Under the pieces are notes generated by a model. The model did not search any database. It was not told the DNA's origin and saw nothing but the letters and a program-made list of their open reading frames with translations. A DNA stretch of 47,450 nt from assembly GCA_018814025.1 (NCBI GenBank), contig JAHJAM010000019.1:1-47450 (forward strand), given 5' to 3'. A program made the position numbers and the translations under genes. The DNA comes from Patescibacteria group bacterium (GTDB lineage: Bacteria; Patescibacteriota; Patescibacteriia; UBA9934; GWF2-40-263). This document shows, piece by piece, positions 40,695 to 47,450 of the stretch; position 1 is the first letter of the stretch, and every line of letters begins with the position of its first letter.

Positions 40695-40932
40695 GTCAAA
40701 GTCGCGGACACCGTGGACATGACACTGTGAACATGTCGAAACGCGGATCGGTCGGTGGCGATGATGAGTGCTTGTCGGACCCACCAGGCCAGTGCCAAAA
40801 AGCGTAAAGATTGATACCCGATACTATGACTCTCATAGCCTATCACGCGGAGCCATTAAAACAAAGCGTTGGATCGGCTTAATGTCCCCGTTTGATGCAC
40901 ATGTTTTTCCACAGCTTATACACTGACTCAAC
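40695..40932. other. Stretch between two terminators, no gene recognised
   Basis: 238 bases bounded by terminators at 40666-40694 and 40933-40957. Short minus-strand frames exist, including one of 47 codons that starts at ATG near 40841 and ends just before the terminator, but none resembles a known protein. CACCGTGGACATG and CACTGTGAACATG form a direct repeat near 40710-40735. A small RNA is possible. Confidence 0.35.
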
Positions 40933-40957
40933 AAAAAGTCCCGCCAGACGGCAGGAC
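40933..40957 (-). terminator. Terminator of the RelA/SpoT-like gene
   Basis: Minus strand GTCC, T, GCC, loop GTCT, GGC, G, GGAC, then TTTTTG. One opposed mismatch inside the stem. Confidence 0.78.
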
Positions 40958-40965
40958 AGAGACGC

Positions 40966-42144
40966 TTACTTTTTGACGGACCAACCCAGTTGCTGGGTCT
41001 TGGCGCGAAACAGCGGCTCGCGCACTTTATGGTTGCGCCAATTGATTCCGTAAATCCGCAAAGGAAAGAGCAAGGGAAAGAAGACTTCAATGCATTGGCG
41101 CAGCTTATAGAGGTCGTGGTTTTCCTCGTTCAAGGCAAAGCGCGAGGAAAAGTAGTCGAGGAAAGGAACGATTTGGATTTCGTAATGGCGGCGGTAAGAG
41201 TGCGGCCCCCAGACGACTTGGGACTTGATGGCCCGGAAAAACGGCGAGGACAGCTTGTTGCCGTTGTCCATGCGCCCGTTGCCGGAAAGATTGCCTTGGA
41301 AAGGCCCGACTTCGGCGCCAATCCGGGCCCCGATTTCTTGAATCCGTTCAGCCAAGGCATGGGCATCGGACTTGCTGGGCACCACGAACTTGATGCCGCA
41401 ACGATCCCCGACCAGAAACGGGTCCGATTGATTCTCAACCAGCTGCCGCTGGATCTTGCGCCAGGTATCGAAACTGTATTTGCTTCGTTCGTGGACCAGG
41501 ACCAAGCCGCCAGTGTTGAGCTGGCGGCAGGTAATTCCGTTGCGCCGCACATTCTGCTGGCTGCCGGTAAAGCCCACGTCAATGGCGGAGACCTCCTTGA
41601 CGCGGTAGTGGTCAGCCGGGTCGTGCCGGGTCCAGACCGTGACGGTTCGGCTTTCCGAAGCGAAAAGATGGGCATCAAGCAGCTCGAGCAAGCGATTGAG
41701 ATCCCGACCCACATTCTTATTGCTGTCGTCCTGGTCAATCGCCAACATGAAAGTGGCGATATCCAGCATGCTCACGGCTTCAAAGCGGCGGCGGCCGTCA
41801 AAATGCGAATCGCTGCCTGAGTTGATTAATTCAATCAGCTTGCTGATGCTCAAAGTGCTCTGAACTTCAGCGCGCAGCTCCAACACATCGAGATGGCCGG
41901 TGGCGTACTCCTTAATTAACGCTTGCCGGTGCAGCTGGAGGAAATTTAAAGAGGTTGAAAATTTCGTGCGGTCTTCCGGGCTCATTTCCTCGGACATGAC
42001 CAAGCGCCGGCTCAAGGCTTCAGCCGACAAACGAAATGCCGGCTCCCCTTCCCGCAGGCGCTGCTGAAAGTCCGGGCCCGACCAGTCCTGTTGAAAATTA
42101 ACAAAACGCGACCAAAGATGGATCGTGCGCAAGGCAGCCTCCAT
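40966..42144 (-). CDS. Uncharacterised protein, weakly RelA/SpoT-like in its C-terminal half
   Basis: 392 residues. The N-terminal 170 residues are helical with SLNFLQLHRQALIKEYATGHLDVLELRAEV. The later part has SFDTWRKIQRQLVENQSDPFLVGDRCGIKFVVPSKSDAHALAERI, and RRHYEIQIVPFLDYFSS. The order 'K-x-x-R ... D-x-V-G-x-R ... V-x-x ... E-I-Q' resembles the (p)ppGpp synthetase nucleotidyltransferase fold, where the E-x-Q motif follows the metal site. The usual catalytic H-D hydrolase part is absent. This is a weak, motif-level resemblance. It has its own promoter, inside the ndk terminator, and its own terminator. Confidence 0.7.
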   Translation of the reverse strand: MEAALRTIHLWSRFVNFQQDWSGPDFQQRLREGEPAFRLSAEALSRRLVMSEEMSPEDRTKFSTSLNFLQLHRQALIKEYATGHLDVLELRAEVQSTLSISKLIELINSGSDSHFDGRRRFEAVSMLDIATFMLAIDQDDSNKNVGRDLNRLLELLDAHLFASESRTVTVWTRHDPADHYRVKEVSAIDVGFTGSQQNVRRNGITCRQLNTGGLVLVHERSKYSFDTWRKIQRQLVENQSDPFLVGDRCGIKFVVPSKSDAHALAERIQEIGARIGAEVGPFQGNLSGNGRMDNGNKLSSPFFRAIKSQVVWGPHSYRRHYEIQIVPFLDYFSSRFALNEENHDLYKLRQCIEVFFPLLFPLRIYGINWRNHKVREPLFRAKTQQLGWSVKK

Positions 42145-42168
42145 GGTTTAGGCAAAGAGCAGGCCGGT

Positions 42169-42197
42169 AATGTATCAAAAACAAAAAACAGGGTCAA
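42169..42197 (-). promoter_or_regulatory. Promoter within the ndk terminator
   Basis: Minus strand TTGACC (42197-42192), 17 bases, TACATT (42174-42169). The -35 box lies in the loop of the ndk terminator hairpin. The start near 42162 leaves about 18 bases before the ATG at 42144. Confidence 0.72.
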
Positions 42198-42212
42198 GGA
42201 ACCCTGTTTTCT
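42181..42212 (-). terminator. Terminator of ndk
   Basis: Minus strand AAAACAGGGT, loop TCCTTG, ACCCTGTTTT, then TTGTTTTTG. Confidence 0.87.
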
Positions 42213-42220
42213 TTTATCGC

Positions 42221-42688
42221 CTAAACCCCTTCGCCGAAAATATAGCGGTCCGTGATTTTTTCGTAACTGTAGATTTCATCATCCTGGAAGAAGCGTTTGA
42301 TTTCAATGGCGGCATTCTCGGGCGAGTCGGAAGCATGCACGATATTGGAGGGCATGTTCATGGAAAGGTCAGCGCGGATAGTGCCGGCATCGGCCGCGCG
42401 CGGATTGGTGGAGCCAACGAGCTTGCGAACCTCATCGATACAATCCCAGCCTTCCAAAACCATGGCCGCCACCGGAGTTTGCTGCATGAACTTTTTCAAA
42501 TCCGCAAAAAATGGTTTTTCCGTTAAGTGGGCGTAGTGCTCTTCGAGCAAGGCATCGGTCAAGTGGATGAATTTCAAACCGACAATTTTTAACCCTTTGC
42601 GCTCAAAACGGCCAAGCACTTCGCCGAGCAAATCGCGCTGCATGGCATCAGGTTTGATTAAGACAAGCGTTTTTTGGACTTCAGACAT
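42221..42688 (-). CDS. ndk: Nucleoside diphosphate kinase
   Basis: 155 residues. Transfers the gamma phosphate between nucleotides through a phospho-His. TLVLIKPDAMQRDLLGEVLGRFERKGLKIV start and NIVHASDSPENA with catalytic H118. About 12 residues longer than the E. coli enzyme, in the insert FEDL-type region and C-terminus. Single-gene unit ahead of the RelA/SpoT-like gene. Confidence 0.96.
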   Translation of the reverse strand: MSEVQKTLVLIKPDAMQRDLLGEVLGRFERKGLKIVGLKFIHLTDALLEEHYAHLTEKPFFADLKKFMQQTPVAAMVLEGWDCIDEVRKLVGSTNPRAADAGTIRADLSMNMPSNIVHASDSPENAAIEIKRFFQDDEIYSYEKITDRYIFGEGV

Positions 42689-42735
42689 AGATGTGTTTTA
42701 TTCCTTATAGCTGATTGGAAACTACCAGTTTTTTC

Positions 42736-43656
42736 CTAAAATGGCAATGGGGCCGGGAAAACTTCGGGTTCGCCCCCGCGGGAGATGAGGAGAATATCCC
42801 CGTCTTGATCCGTGCGGAACACGGTAATCCCCCGCTGGTTCAGGCGCTCAAGCACAGCCGGATGCGGATGGCCGTAACGATTATCGACGCCGACCGAGAT
42901 GATGGCGATTTCCGGCGTCACGGCATTTAACAGGGCAACGCCGGTGGACGTCAGACTGCCGTGGTGGCCGACTTTAAGCACGTCCACGTCGCCGGCCAAC
43001 GGCCCATAGTCAGGTTCTTGATCCGCGGTCGCGTCCCCGGCCAGAAGAATTGAGGTGTCTTTGAAGATTAACTCGCAGACCACGGAAGCGGCGTTGGTGT
43101 CTTTGATCATTTGACCGTCAAAGCCGGGCGCGGGCGAGAGCACACGAATCGTGAGTCCGTCAATTTGGAAAGTCTGGGGCGCGGCAATTATCTCATGCGC
43201 CGCGCCCTCGGCCACGATCGCGGCTTCTAAAGTCTGCATGGTCTGGGTCGGGCCATCCAAGCCGGTTTCGTAAATGGCCGCGACCTCATATCTTTCTAAA
43301 ACCGGAATCAGGCCCGTGATATGGTCCGCGTCCGGATGAGTGAAAAAGATGGCGTCGATTGATTTATCCCAGGGCAACATGACCCCGCCCAGTTTTGACA
43401 GGACGCTTGAGCCCGGCCCGCCATCAATTAAGATTTGCTGATGATTGGGGGTCTCAATGAAAATGGCGTCCCCTTGCCCGACATCAAAAAACCAAACTTT
43501 GAGTTCGCGGCTCTGGCCCAAAGACTGATAGGACTCGAGAAAAAATATCGTAAAAGCCAAGGACAGCAAAGCCAAAGCCAAGACCGCTGGCTGGAGGGAC
43601 GGCCGCGCTTTGGTTAAGCGCGACTTTTTTTGCTGCCGAGAAGTTTGGAGAGCCAT
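42736..43656 (-). CDS. ComEC-type metallo-beta-lactamase domain protein, separate gene
   Basis: 306 residues from the ATG at 43656. One N-terminal helix (SLQPAVLALALLSLAFTIFFLE, about 25-46), then a metallo-beta-lactamase fold: VWFFDVGQGDAIFIETPNHQQILIDGGPG, FFTHPDADHITGL (HxDxDH), SILLAGDATADQEP, LKVGHHGSLTSTG and YGHPHPAVLERL. In ComEC this domain follows the channel part and may degrade the non-transported strand. Here it is its own gene overlapping the channel gene by 43 bases. An anchored exterior nuclease partner is the likely role. Confidence 0.9.
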   Translation of the reverse strand: MALQTSRQQKKSRLTKARPSLQPAVLALALLSLAFTIFFLESYQSLGQSRELKVWFFDVGQGDAIFIETPNHQQILIDGGPGSSVLSKLGGVMLPWDKSIDAIFFTHPDADHITGLIPVLERYEVAAIYETGLDGPTQTMQTLEAAIVAEGAAHEIIAAPQTFQIDGLTIRVLSPAPGFDGQMIKDTNAASVVCELIFKDTSILLAGDATADQEPDYGPLAGDVDVLKVGHHGSLTSTGVALLNAVTPEIAIISVGVDNRYGHPHPAVLERLNQRGITVFRTDQDGDILLISRGGEPEVFPAPLPF

Positions 43657-45107
43657 AAGAAATAAGCGATGAAAGCGGCCGCGGCCGCGGCGAAGAAAGA
43701 AGAAGCTAGAGGATGCAAGCTGGCGTAGGGCAAGGCGCCGTACCAGACGATGAGATGGAGGATCAGGGACGAAATGATCCAAGCCGGCACGCTGATGATG
43801 ATCGCCAGGTTAAGGTGGATGAAACTGGCGATAATGGCAGCTAGGGTCAAGGCCATTAGATACGGGAGGGCGGGTAAGATCAGGAAATTGACTAAGGGCG
43901 CGACTAAAGAAACGGCACCGAAGTGCCACAAGACGATGGGCAAGGTCAGGGTGATGGCGGCCAAGCTGGCCACGAAACTGTCGCGCAAGCCGAAGCGCTC
44001 GGGCAGGAAAGTAAAATACGGCTGCCATTTGGGCGTCAGGGCCAGGATGGCGAACGTGGCCACGAAGGAAAGTTGAAAACCGGGGTCGGATAAGAGGATT
44101 TTCGGGTTGGCCATGAGCAGCACGGCCAACACGAGCAAAAACATATTGGGCAAATATGGTTTCCGGCGAATACCCAGGCTGACTAAGACCAGGCCGGCCA
44201 TCAGGGCGGCGCGCAGGACGGCCGGGGTGGCGCCGGCCATGATGACATAAACGCCAATGAGCAGGGCGGTCAGGATCAGGCTTTTGCGCCGGCCCAAACG
44301 CGTGGTCAAAATCCAAGACAGGAAGACAAAGGAGATGAGCGACACGTTAAAACCCGAGGCGGCCAGGATGTGAGAGGTGCCGGTGCGAGAAAAATCCTCC
44401 TGCAGGTCTCGTGATAATGATGAGCTGCCGCCGAATAGTAAGCCGGACAAGAAAGAAGCGTGCGGCTCGGCAATAATCAAATGCAGACGGCCAATCAAAT
44501 ATTGTTTAACGGAGAGAATGCCGGCCACCAGGCTAAAAGCCGGATCCGGTCGGCGTTCGATGGACTCGGGATAGTAGCAAATGGCCAAGATATCTTTGCT
44601 GGCCAGATAGCGATCGTAGCGAAAAGACTGGATGGGTTCGGGTTTGGCCAAACGGCAGCTGAAAGTCAGCCGGTCGGTCGGGTGATATTCCGGATACTGG
44701 GGCAAATAGACTAAGACGCGGCCGTATTTGGGCTGGTCGGCTAAGGAGACGTCTTTGAGCACGGCGCGCTGGCCGGATGAACGCGGTTCAACTTCCCCGC
44801 TGACCGTGCCGGTCACGCGAATCGCTCGATCCGGCTGTTCGATCACGGTTGGCATGTCCGGCGGCGGCGCGGTTTGGGTGAAACGAAAGATGCCAAAGAC
44901 CAGAGCCAGCAAGATCAAAAAAATGACTCGATCATGACGGGTTTGAGAGAGGCAAACCGCGCCGGCCAGAATGATTATGGCAACTAATAAGTAATGCCAG
45001 GGTAGGGATAAAAAAAGCGGGCCAAGGAGAATTCCGAAACAAAAAGCGCCGGCCAGGGCGGCGAAGGTTTTAGAGGGCGAGGCGGTGAGGACGCGCCGGG
45101 AAATCAT
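43614..45107 (-). CDS. comEC: DNA uptake channel protein ComEC (N-terminal and competence domains)
   Basis: 497 residues from the ATG at 45107, which overlaps the ugd stop as ATGA. Two helices, then an exterior OB-like part (AIRVTGTVSGEVEPRSSGQRAVLKDV and YGRVLVYLP), then the competence domain with SFLSGLLFGGSSSLSRDLQEDFSRTGTSHILAASGFNVSLI and several helices, ending SKLLGSKKSRA. In most bacteria the metallo-beta-lactamase domain continues in the same chain; here it is the next gene. It imports single-stranded DNA across the membrane during natural transformation. Confidence 0.92.
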   Translation of the reverse strand: MISRRVLTASPSKTFAALAGAFCFGILLGPLFLSLPWHYLLVAIIILAGAVCLSQTRHDRVIFLILLALVFGIFRFTQTAPPPDMPTVIEQPDRAIRVTGTVSGEVEPRSSGQRAVLKDVSLADQPKYGRVLVYLPQYPEYHPTDRLTFSCRLAKPEPIQSFRYDRYLASKDILAICYYPESIERRPDPAFSLVAGILSVKQYLIGRLHLIIAEPHASFLSGLLFGGSSSLSRDLQEDFSRTGTSHILAASGFNVSLISFVFLSWILTTRLGRRKSLILTALLIGVYVIMAGATPAVLRAALMAGLVLVSLGIRRKPYLPNMFLLVLAVLLMANPKILLSDPGFQLSFVATFAILALTPKWQPYFTFLPERFGLRDSFVASLAAITLTLPIVLWHFGAVSLVAPLVNFLILPALPYLMALTLAAIIASFIHLNLAIIISVPAWIISSLILHLIVWYGALPYASLHPLASSFFAAAAAAFIAYFLWLSKLLGSKKSRA

Positions 45108-46414
45108 ATCCCCACGCCGTGATACTCGAATCCCCACTTGGCCAAATCTAAATCAGCCAACAAATTCCGGCCGTCGAATATTTTAGGCTCAACCATGGAA
45201 TCCAAAAGCGTGGGCCATGAAACTCCGCGGAACTCGGGCCACTCGGTTAAAATCAACAAAGCTTCAGCGCCCCGAGCCGCATCAATGGGCGTGGCCACAA
45301 ATTCGATGCCGTCAGGCAAAACTCGGCGAGCGTTAGCCATGGCCTCGGGATCGTAGACGACTAACTCGGCGCCGCGCGCATATAACCTTTGGACTAAATC
45401 AATGGCCGCGGAGTCGCGAATGTCGTCGGTGTTGTTTTTAAAAGCTAAACCCCAAACCGCGAGTTTGCGCCCTTTAAGATTTACTAGGTTAGACTCAACT
45501 TTTTTAAAAAAGTTTTCTCGTTGACGATTGTTGGCTTCGATCACGGCTGAAAGCAGTTTAAAATCATAACCTTTGACCCCGGCCAATTGGCGCAGCGCGG
45601 AAACGTCTTTGGGAAAACAAGAACCACCATAACCCAGACCAGCTTTTAGAAAATGTGGACCAATGCGTTTGTCCAAGCCAATTGATTTGGCGACATCTAA
45701 AACATTGCCGCCGGTGCGCTCGGCAATGTTGGCGATTTCGTTGATGAAAGAAATTTTGGTGGCCAGAAAAGCATTGGCCGCGTATTTGCTCAGTTCCGCG
45801 GATTCGACGGACATCATCAAGCGCGGGCCATTAATGCCGTCGTGCAAACGATCGAGAATCATGAAGATGATCTCATCGTCACAGCCAATAACCACCCGGT
45901 CCGGGTTCATAAAATCCTGGAGCGCACTGCCTTCGCGCAAAAACTCGGGCACGGAAGCGATTTGCACCAGCGGCGATAAATCATCGCGGCCTCGCTCTTT
46001 CATGACCGAACGGATACGATCAATCACTTGGCGGTTGGTGCCCACGGGCACGGTGCTTTTGACCACCACGATGGCCTCGTGCTCCAAATTTTGACCGATG
46101 GATTCCGCGGCCGTGAACAGATAGGACAAGTCGGCTTCGCCATTCCGGCCCGGCGGCGTGCCCACGGCCAGGATGATGATTTCCGCGTCCGCTAAAACCT
46201 CGGCGATATTTGACGTAAAAACAACATGGCCGGTGTTCTGCATGTCATGCAGCAACTCGGACAGGCCGGGTTCGAAAAAAGGCGGCTCGCCCATGTCCAG
46301 GCGCTGGATTTTTGATTCGTCCGTGTCCACGCAAGCCACGCGGTGGCCGAGCTTGGCCAAGCCCAGGCCGCTGACCAGACCGACGTAGCCGGTGCCGATG
46401 ATAACGATATTCAT
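45104..46414 (-). CDS. ugd: UDP-glucose 6-dehydrogenase
   Basis: 436 residues. Oxidises UDP-glucose to UDP-glucuronate with two NAD+, feeding surface polysaccharide synthesis. NAD-binding start MNIVIIGTGYVGLVSGLGLAKLGH, VVVKSTVPVGT, central helix with SAELSKYAANAFLATKISFINEIAN, catalytic Cys in LGYGGSCFPKDVSAL (about residue 267), and the C-terminal domain with WGLAFKNNTDDIRDS. Full length. First gene of ugd-comEC-MBL; the link to DNA uptake genes is by operon only. Confidence 0.95.
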   Translation of the reverse strand: MNIVIIGTGYVGLVSGLGLAKLGHRVACVDTDESKIQRLDMGEPPFFEPGLSELLHDMQNTGHVVFTSNIAEVLADAEIIILAVGTPPGRNGEADLSYLFTAAESIGQNLEHEAIVVVKSTVPVGTNRQVIDRIRSVMKERGRDDLSPLVQIASVPEFLREGSALQDFMNPDRVVIGCDDEIIFMILDRLHDGINGPRLMMSVESAELSKYAANAFLATKISFINEIANIAERTGGNVLDVAKSIGLDKRIGPHFLKAGLGYGGSCFPKDVSALRQLAGVKGYDFKLLSAVIEANNRQRENFFKKVESNLVNLKGRKLAVWGLAFKNNTDDIRDSAAIDLVQRLYARGAELVVYDPEAMANARRVLPDGIEFVATPIDAARGAEALLILTEWPEFRGVSWPTLLDSMVEPKIFDGRNLLADLDLAKWGFEYHGVGI

Positions 46415-46423
46415 AGTGATTCG

Positions 46424-46452
46424 ACCTTAGCAAAAATGGGCGAAAAAAACAA
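46424..46452 (-). promoter_or_regulatory. Probable promoter of ugd
   Basis: Minus strand TTGTTT (46452-46447), 17 bases, TAAGGT (46429-46424). The -35 box lies in the T-run of the upstream terminator. The predicted start is only a few bases before the ATG at 46414. Confidence 0.5.
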
Positions 46453-46480
46453 AAAGTCCCGGGCGAGAGCCAGGGACTTG
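46450..46480 (-). terminator. Terminator of DUF5701-like copy 3
   Basis: Minus strand AAGTCCC, loop TGGCTCTCGCCC, GGGACTT, then TTTGTTTTTTTC. Confidence 0.8.
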
Positions 46481-46495
46481 GAGGAGAGTGGAAAG

Positions 46496-47383
46496 CTACT
46501 TTACAGTCTTGATCAACCCGCCACGAGTCGCCACCGCGGCGAATTGTTTCTTTTCGTGAGTGGTAAAATCAGTGTGCATTATGACCTGTCGACTATCTCT
46601 AGCATCGAACCATACAAGAACAGGAACTTGAGCTGTAAAGTCGTTGTCCAAATATCTGTCCGCATCCGGACCAGTAAAAACATGGCCTCCAGCACTCTCT
46701 CTGTTTCCAGAGAATATATGAGTACCAGCCAAAATCATGGCTCGAAGATGCTCTGAACCCTTCCGAAATTGGGGTTGGGGTGAATACTGCACGACGAGAT
46801 GCAGTCCTTCCAGAGCAGTGAGGCCAACTTCATCATCTGGCATACCTGACTGTACCTGCCTGACAGTTTGGCTCAAATAACGCTGACCGTCTTGGAAATA
46901 GACAACGTATCTCTTGGGAATATCTTTGGAAAGATTTGTGTAAGGGGGAGAAACAAAATCCTTCAACCATTCCTGATTACATCCGCCACGACGCTGAAAG
47001 GCGAAACAAAGCCGTTCTTCCCCTTTGACTTTAGCGGATATGAGATAATAATCGGTTTCAGTGGACTTGTTGAGTAGGCCCTTGGTAAGAGCAAGAAGTC
47101 TGTGCAGATCGATCGTCCGATCGACTAGCAACACGCTGTCGAAACGGCCTGCATACTCGGACGGCTGTTCGACAGTTTCGCCCCAGATGGCTCGATACTC
47201 CTGGGCCGACATCCCTTGGCCGTGATCGGTCACCTGATGGTATCCGGCCTCGATCATGGCCTGGACTTGGCCGGTGATGTCGATGACACGGCTAGATGAC
47301 TCCGGGACATCCGATGACTGGCTTCGGGATGGGGTTGGTATGAAGATGAAAAGAGCCATGAGAAGCGCGTACAGCTTGTTCAT
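46496..47383 (-). CDS. Exported DUF5701-like protein, copy 3 (divergent)
   Basis: 295 residues from the ATG at 47383, with Shine-Dalgarno GGAAGGAG; the frame is open 20 codons more. A clear signal peptide (MNKLYALLMALFIFIPTPSRSQ). The N-terminal part VQAMIEAGYHQVTDHGQGMSAQEYRAIWG and FDSVLLVDRTIDLHRLL follows the DUF5701 pattern (Q-x-L-x-x-x-GY, then FVLVV). The C-terminal part KRYVVYFQDGQRYLSQTVRQ, EVGLTALEGLHLVVQYSP and VPVLVWFDARDSRQ aligns in order with copies 1 and 2 (PKWVRMHDGR, then the GTDL-x-G-x-CCYLH-x-P segment and L-x-VWDG). Cysteines are fewer. The relationship is motif-level and needs a profile search. Function unknown; it acts outside the membrane. Confidence 0.8.
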   Translation of the reverse strand: MNKLYALLMALFIFIPTPSRSQSSDVPESSSRVIDITGQVQAMIEAGYHQVTDHGQGMSAQEYRAIWGETVEQPSEYAGRFDSVLLVDRTIDLHRLLALTKGLLNKSTETDYYLISAKVKGEERLCFAFQRRGGCNQEWLKDFVSPPYTNLSKDIPKRYVVYFQDGQRYLSQTVRQVQSGMPDDEVGLTALEGLHLVVQYSPQPQFRKGSEHLRAMILAGTHIFSGNRESAGGHVFTGPDADRYLDNDFTAQVPVLVWFDARDSRQVIMHTDFTTHEKKQFAAVATRGGLIKTVK

Positions 47384-47416
47384 TGGACACTCCTTCCTGC
47401 GTCTTGCAGGCAGGCA

Positions 47417-47443
47417 ACTGTACCAAAAAAAACGGCTTGTCAA
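47417..47443 (-). promoter_or_regulatory. Promoter of DUF5701-like copy 3
   Basis: Minus strand TTGACA (47443-47438), 15 bases, TACAGT (47422-47417). The spacing is short. The roughly 26-base leader holds CCTGC-AAGAC-GCAGG next to the Shine-Dalgarno. Confidence 0.5.
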
Positions 47444-47450
47444 GGGCCGG

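Noticed and set aside
40649-40846. Minus-strand frame of 65 codons
   Set aside because: It runs through a terminator hairpin, has no ribosome site and no recognisable motif.
40905-40925. DnaA-box-like TTTTTCCACA near TTATACACT
   Set aside because: Only one good match and no cluster, dnaA gene or AT-rich unwinding region. Likely chance.

Overview
The window reads as chromosomal DNA of a small-genome bacterium, most likely of the Candidate Phyla Radiation (Patescibacteria, Parcubacteria-like). Four things point there. The S10-spc ribosomal cluster runs S5 then L15 with 5 bases between them, so uL30 (rpmD) is absent, which is typical of that group. AspRS lacks the GAD insertion. Most genes have no Shine-Dalgarno sequence. 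Several proteins have relatives I recall mainly from such genomes, though I could not check this by search. The code is standard: TGA ends real genes, for example the UDP-glucose dehydrogenase gene at 45104.

Layout, left to right. 1-1540: a truncated SRA/YDG-like gene and an anchored hypothetical protein. 1589-4782: parB-parA with repeated heptamers between them, a tRNA-Met/tRNA-fMet pair, a HicA-like gene, tRNA-Leu and a membrane protein. 4783-8820: scpA-scpB-dacA-small exporter-glycosyltransferase operon. 8824-13297: aspS broken by one in-frame TAA, a DUF5701-like gene, a small membrane protein and asnS. 13431-16094: adk-map-ruvX-recO. 16165-28220: tuf, S10 and the S10-spc cluster down to secY, with a terminator between secY and adk. 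28378-32484: an acidic hypothetical gene, a methyltransferase remnant, and the rpsL-rpsG-fusA operon. 32691-33633: a second DUF5701-like gene. 33713-39474: murA operon with a Memo-CapA fusion, a conserved membrane-anchored protein and an M50 protease. 39479-42688: MazG-like, flavodoxin-fold oxidoreductase, tRNA-Pro, a protein weakly like RelA/SpoT, and ndk. 42736-46414: ugd, comEC and a separate ComEC-type metallo-beta-lactamase gene. 46496-47443: a third, exported DUF5701-like protein.

Almost every gene is on the minus strand. Housekeeping genes form tight operons (spacings of -43 to +35 bases). Several promoters lie inside the terminator of the previous unit and place the transcript start only a few bases before the ATG, so some genes look leaderless. 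By contrast the three DUF5701-like genes and the HicA-like gene stand alone and have clear Shine-Dalgarno sequences. Two of the DUF5701-like genes also have about 115-base leaders that fold next to the ribosome binding site. This accessory set, with its structured leaders, is the most unusual system in the window.

All coordinates and motifs come from reading the sequence by eye. Family names rest on motif recognition, not on database searches.
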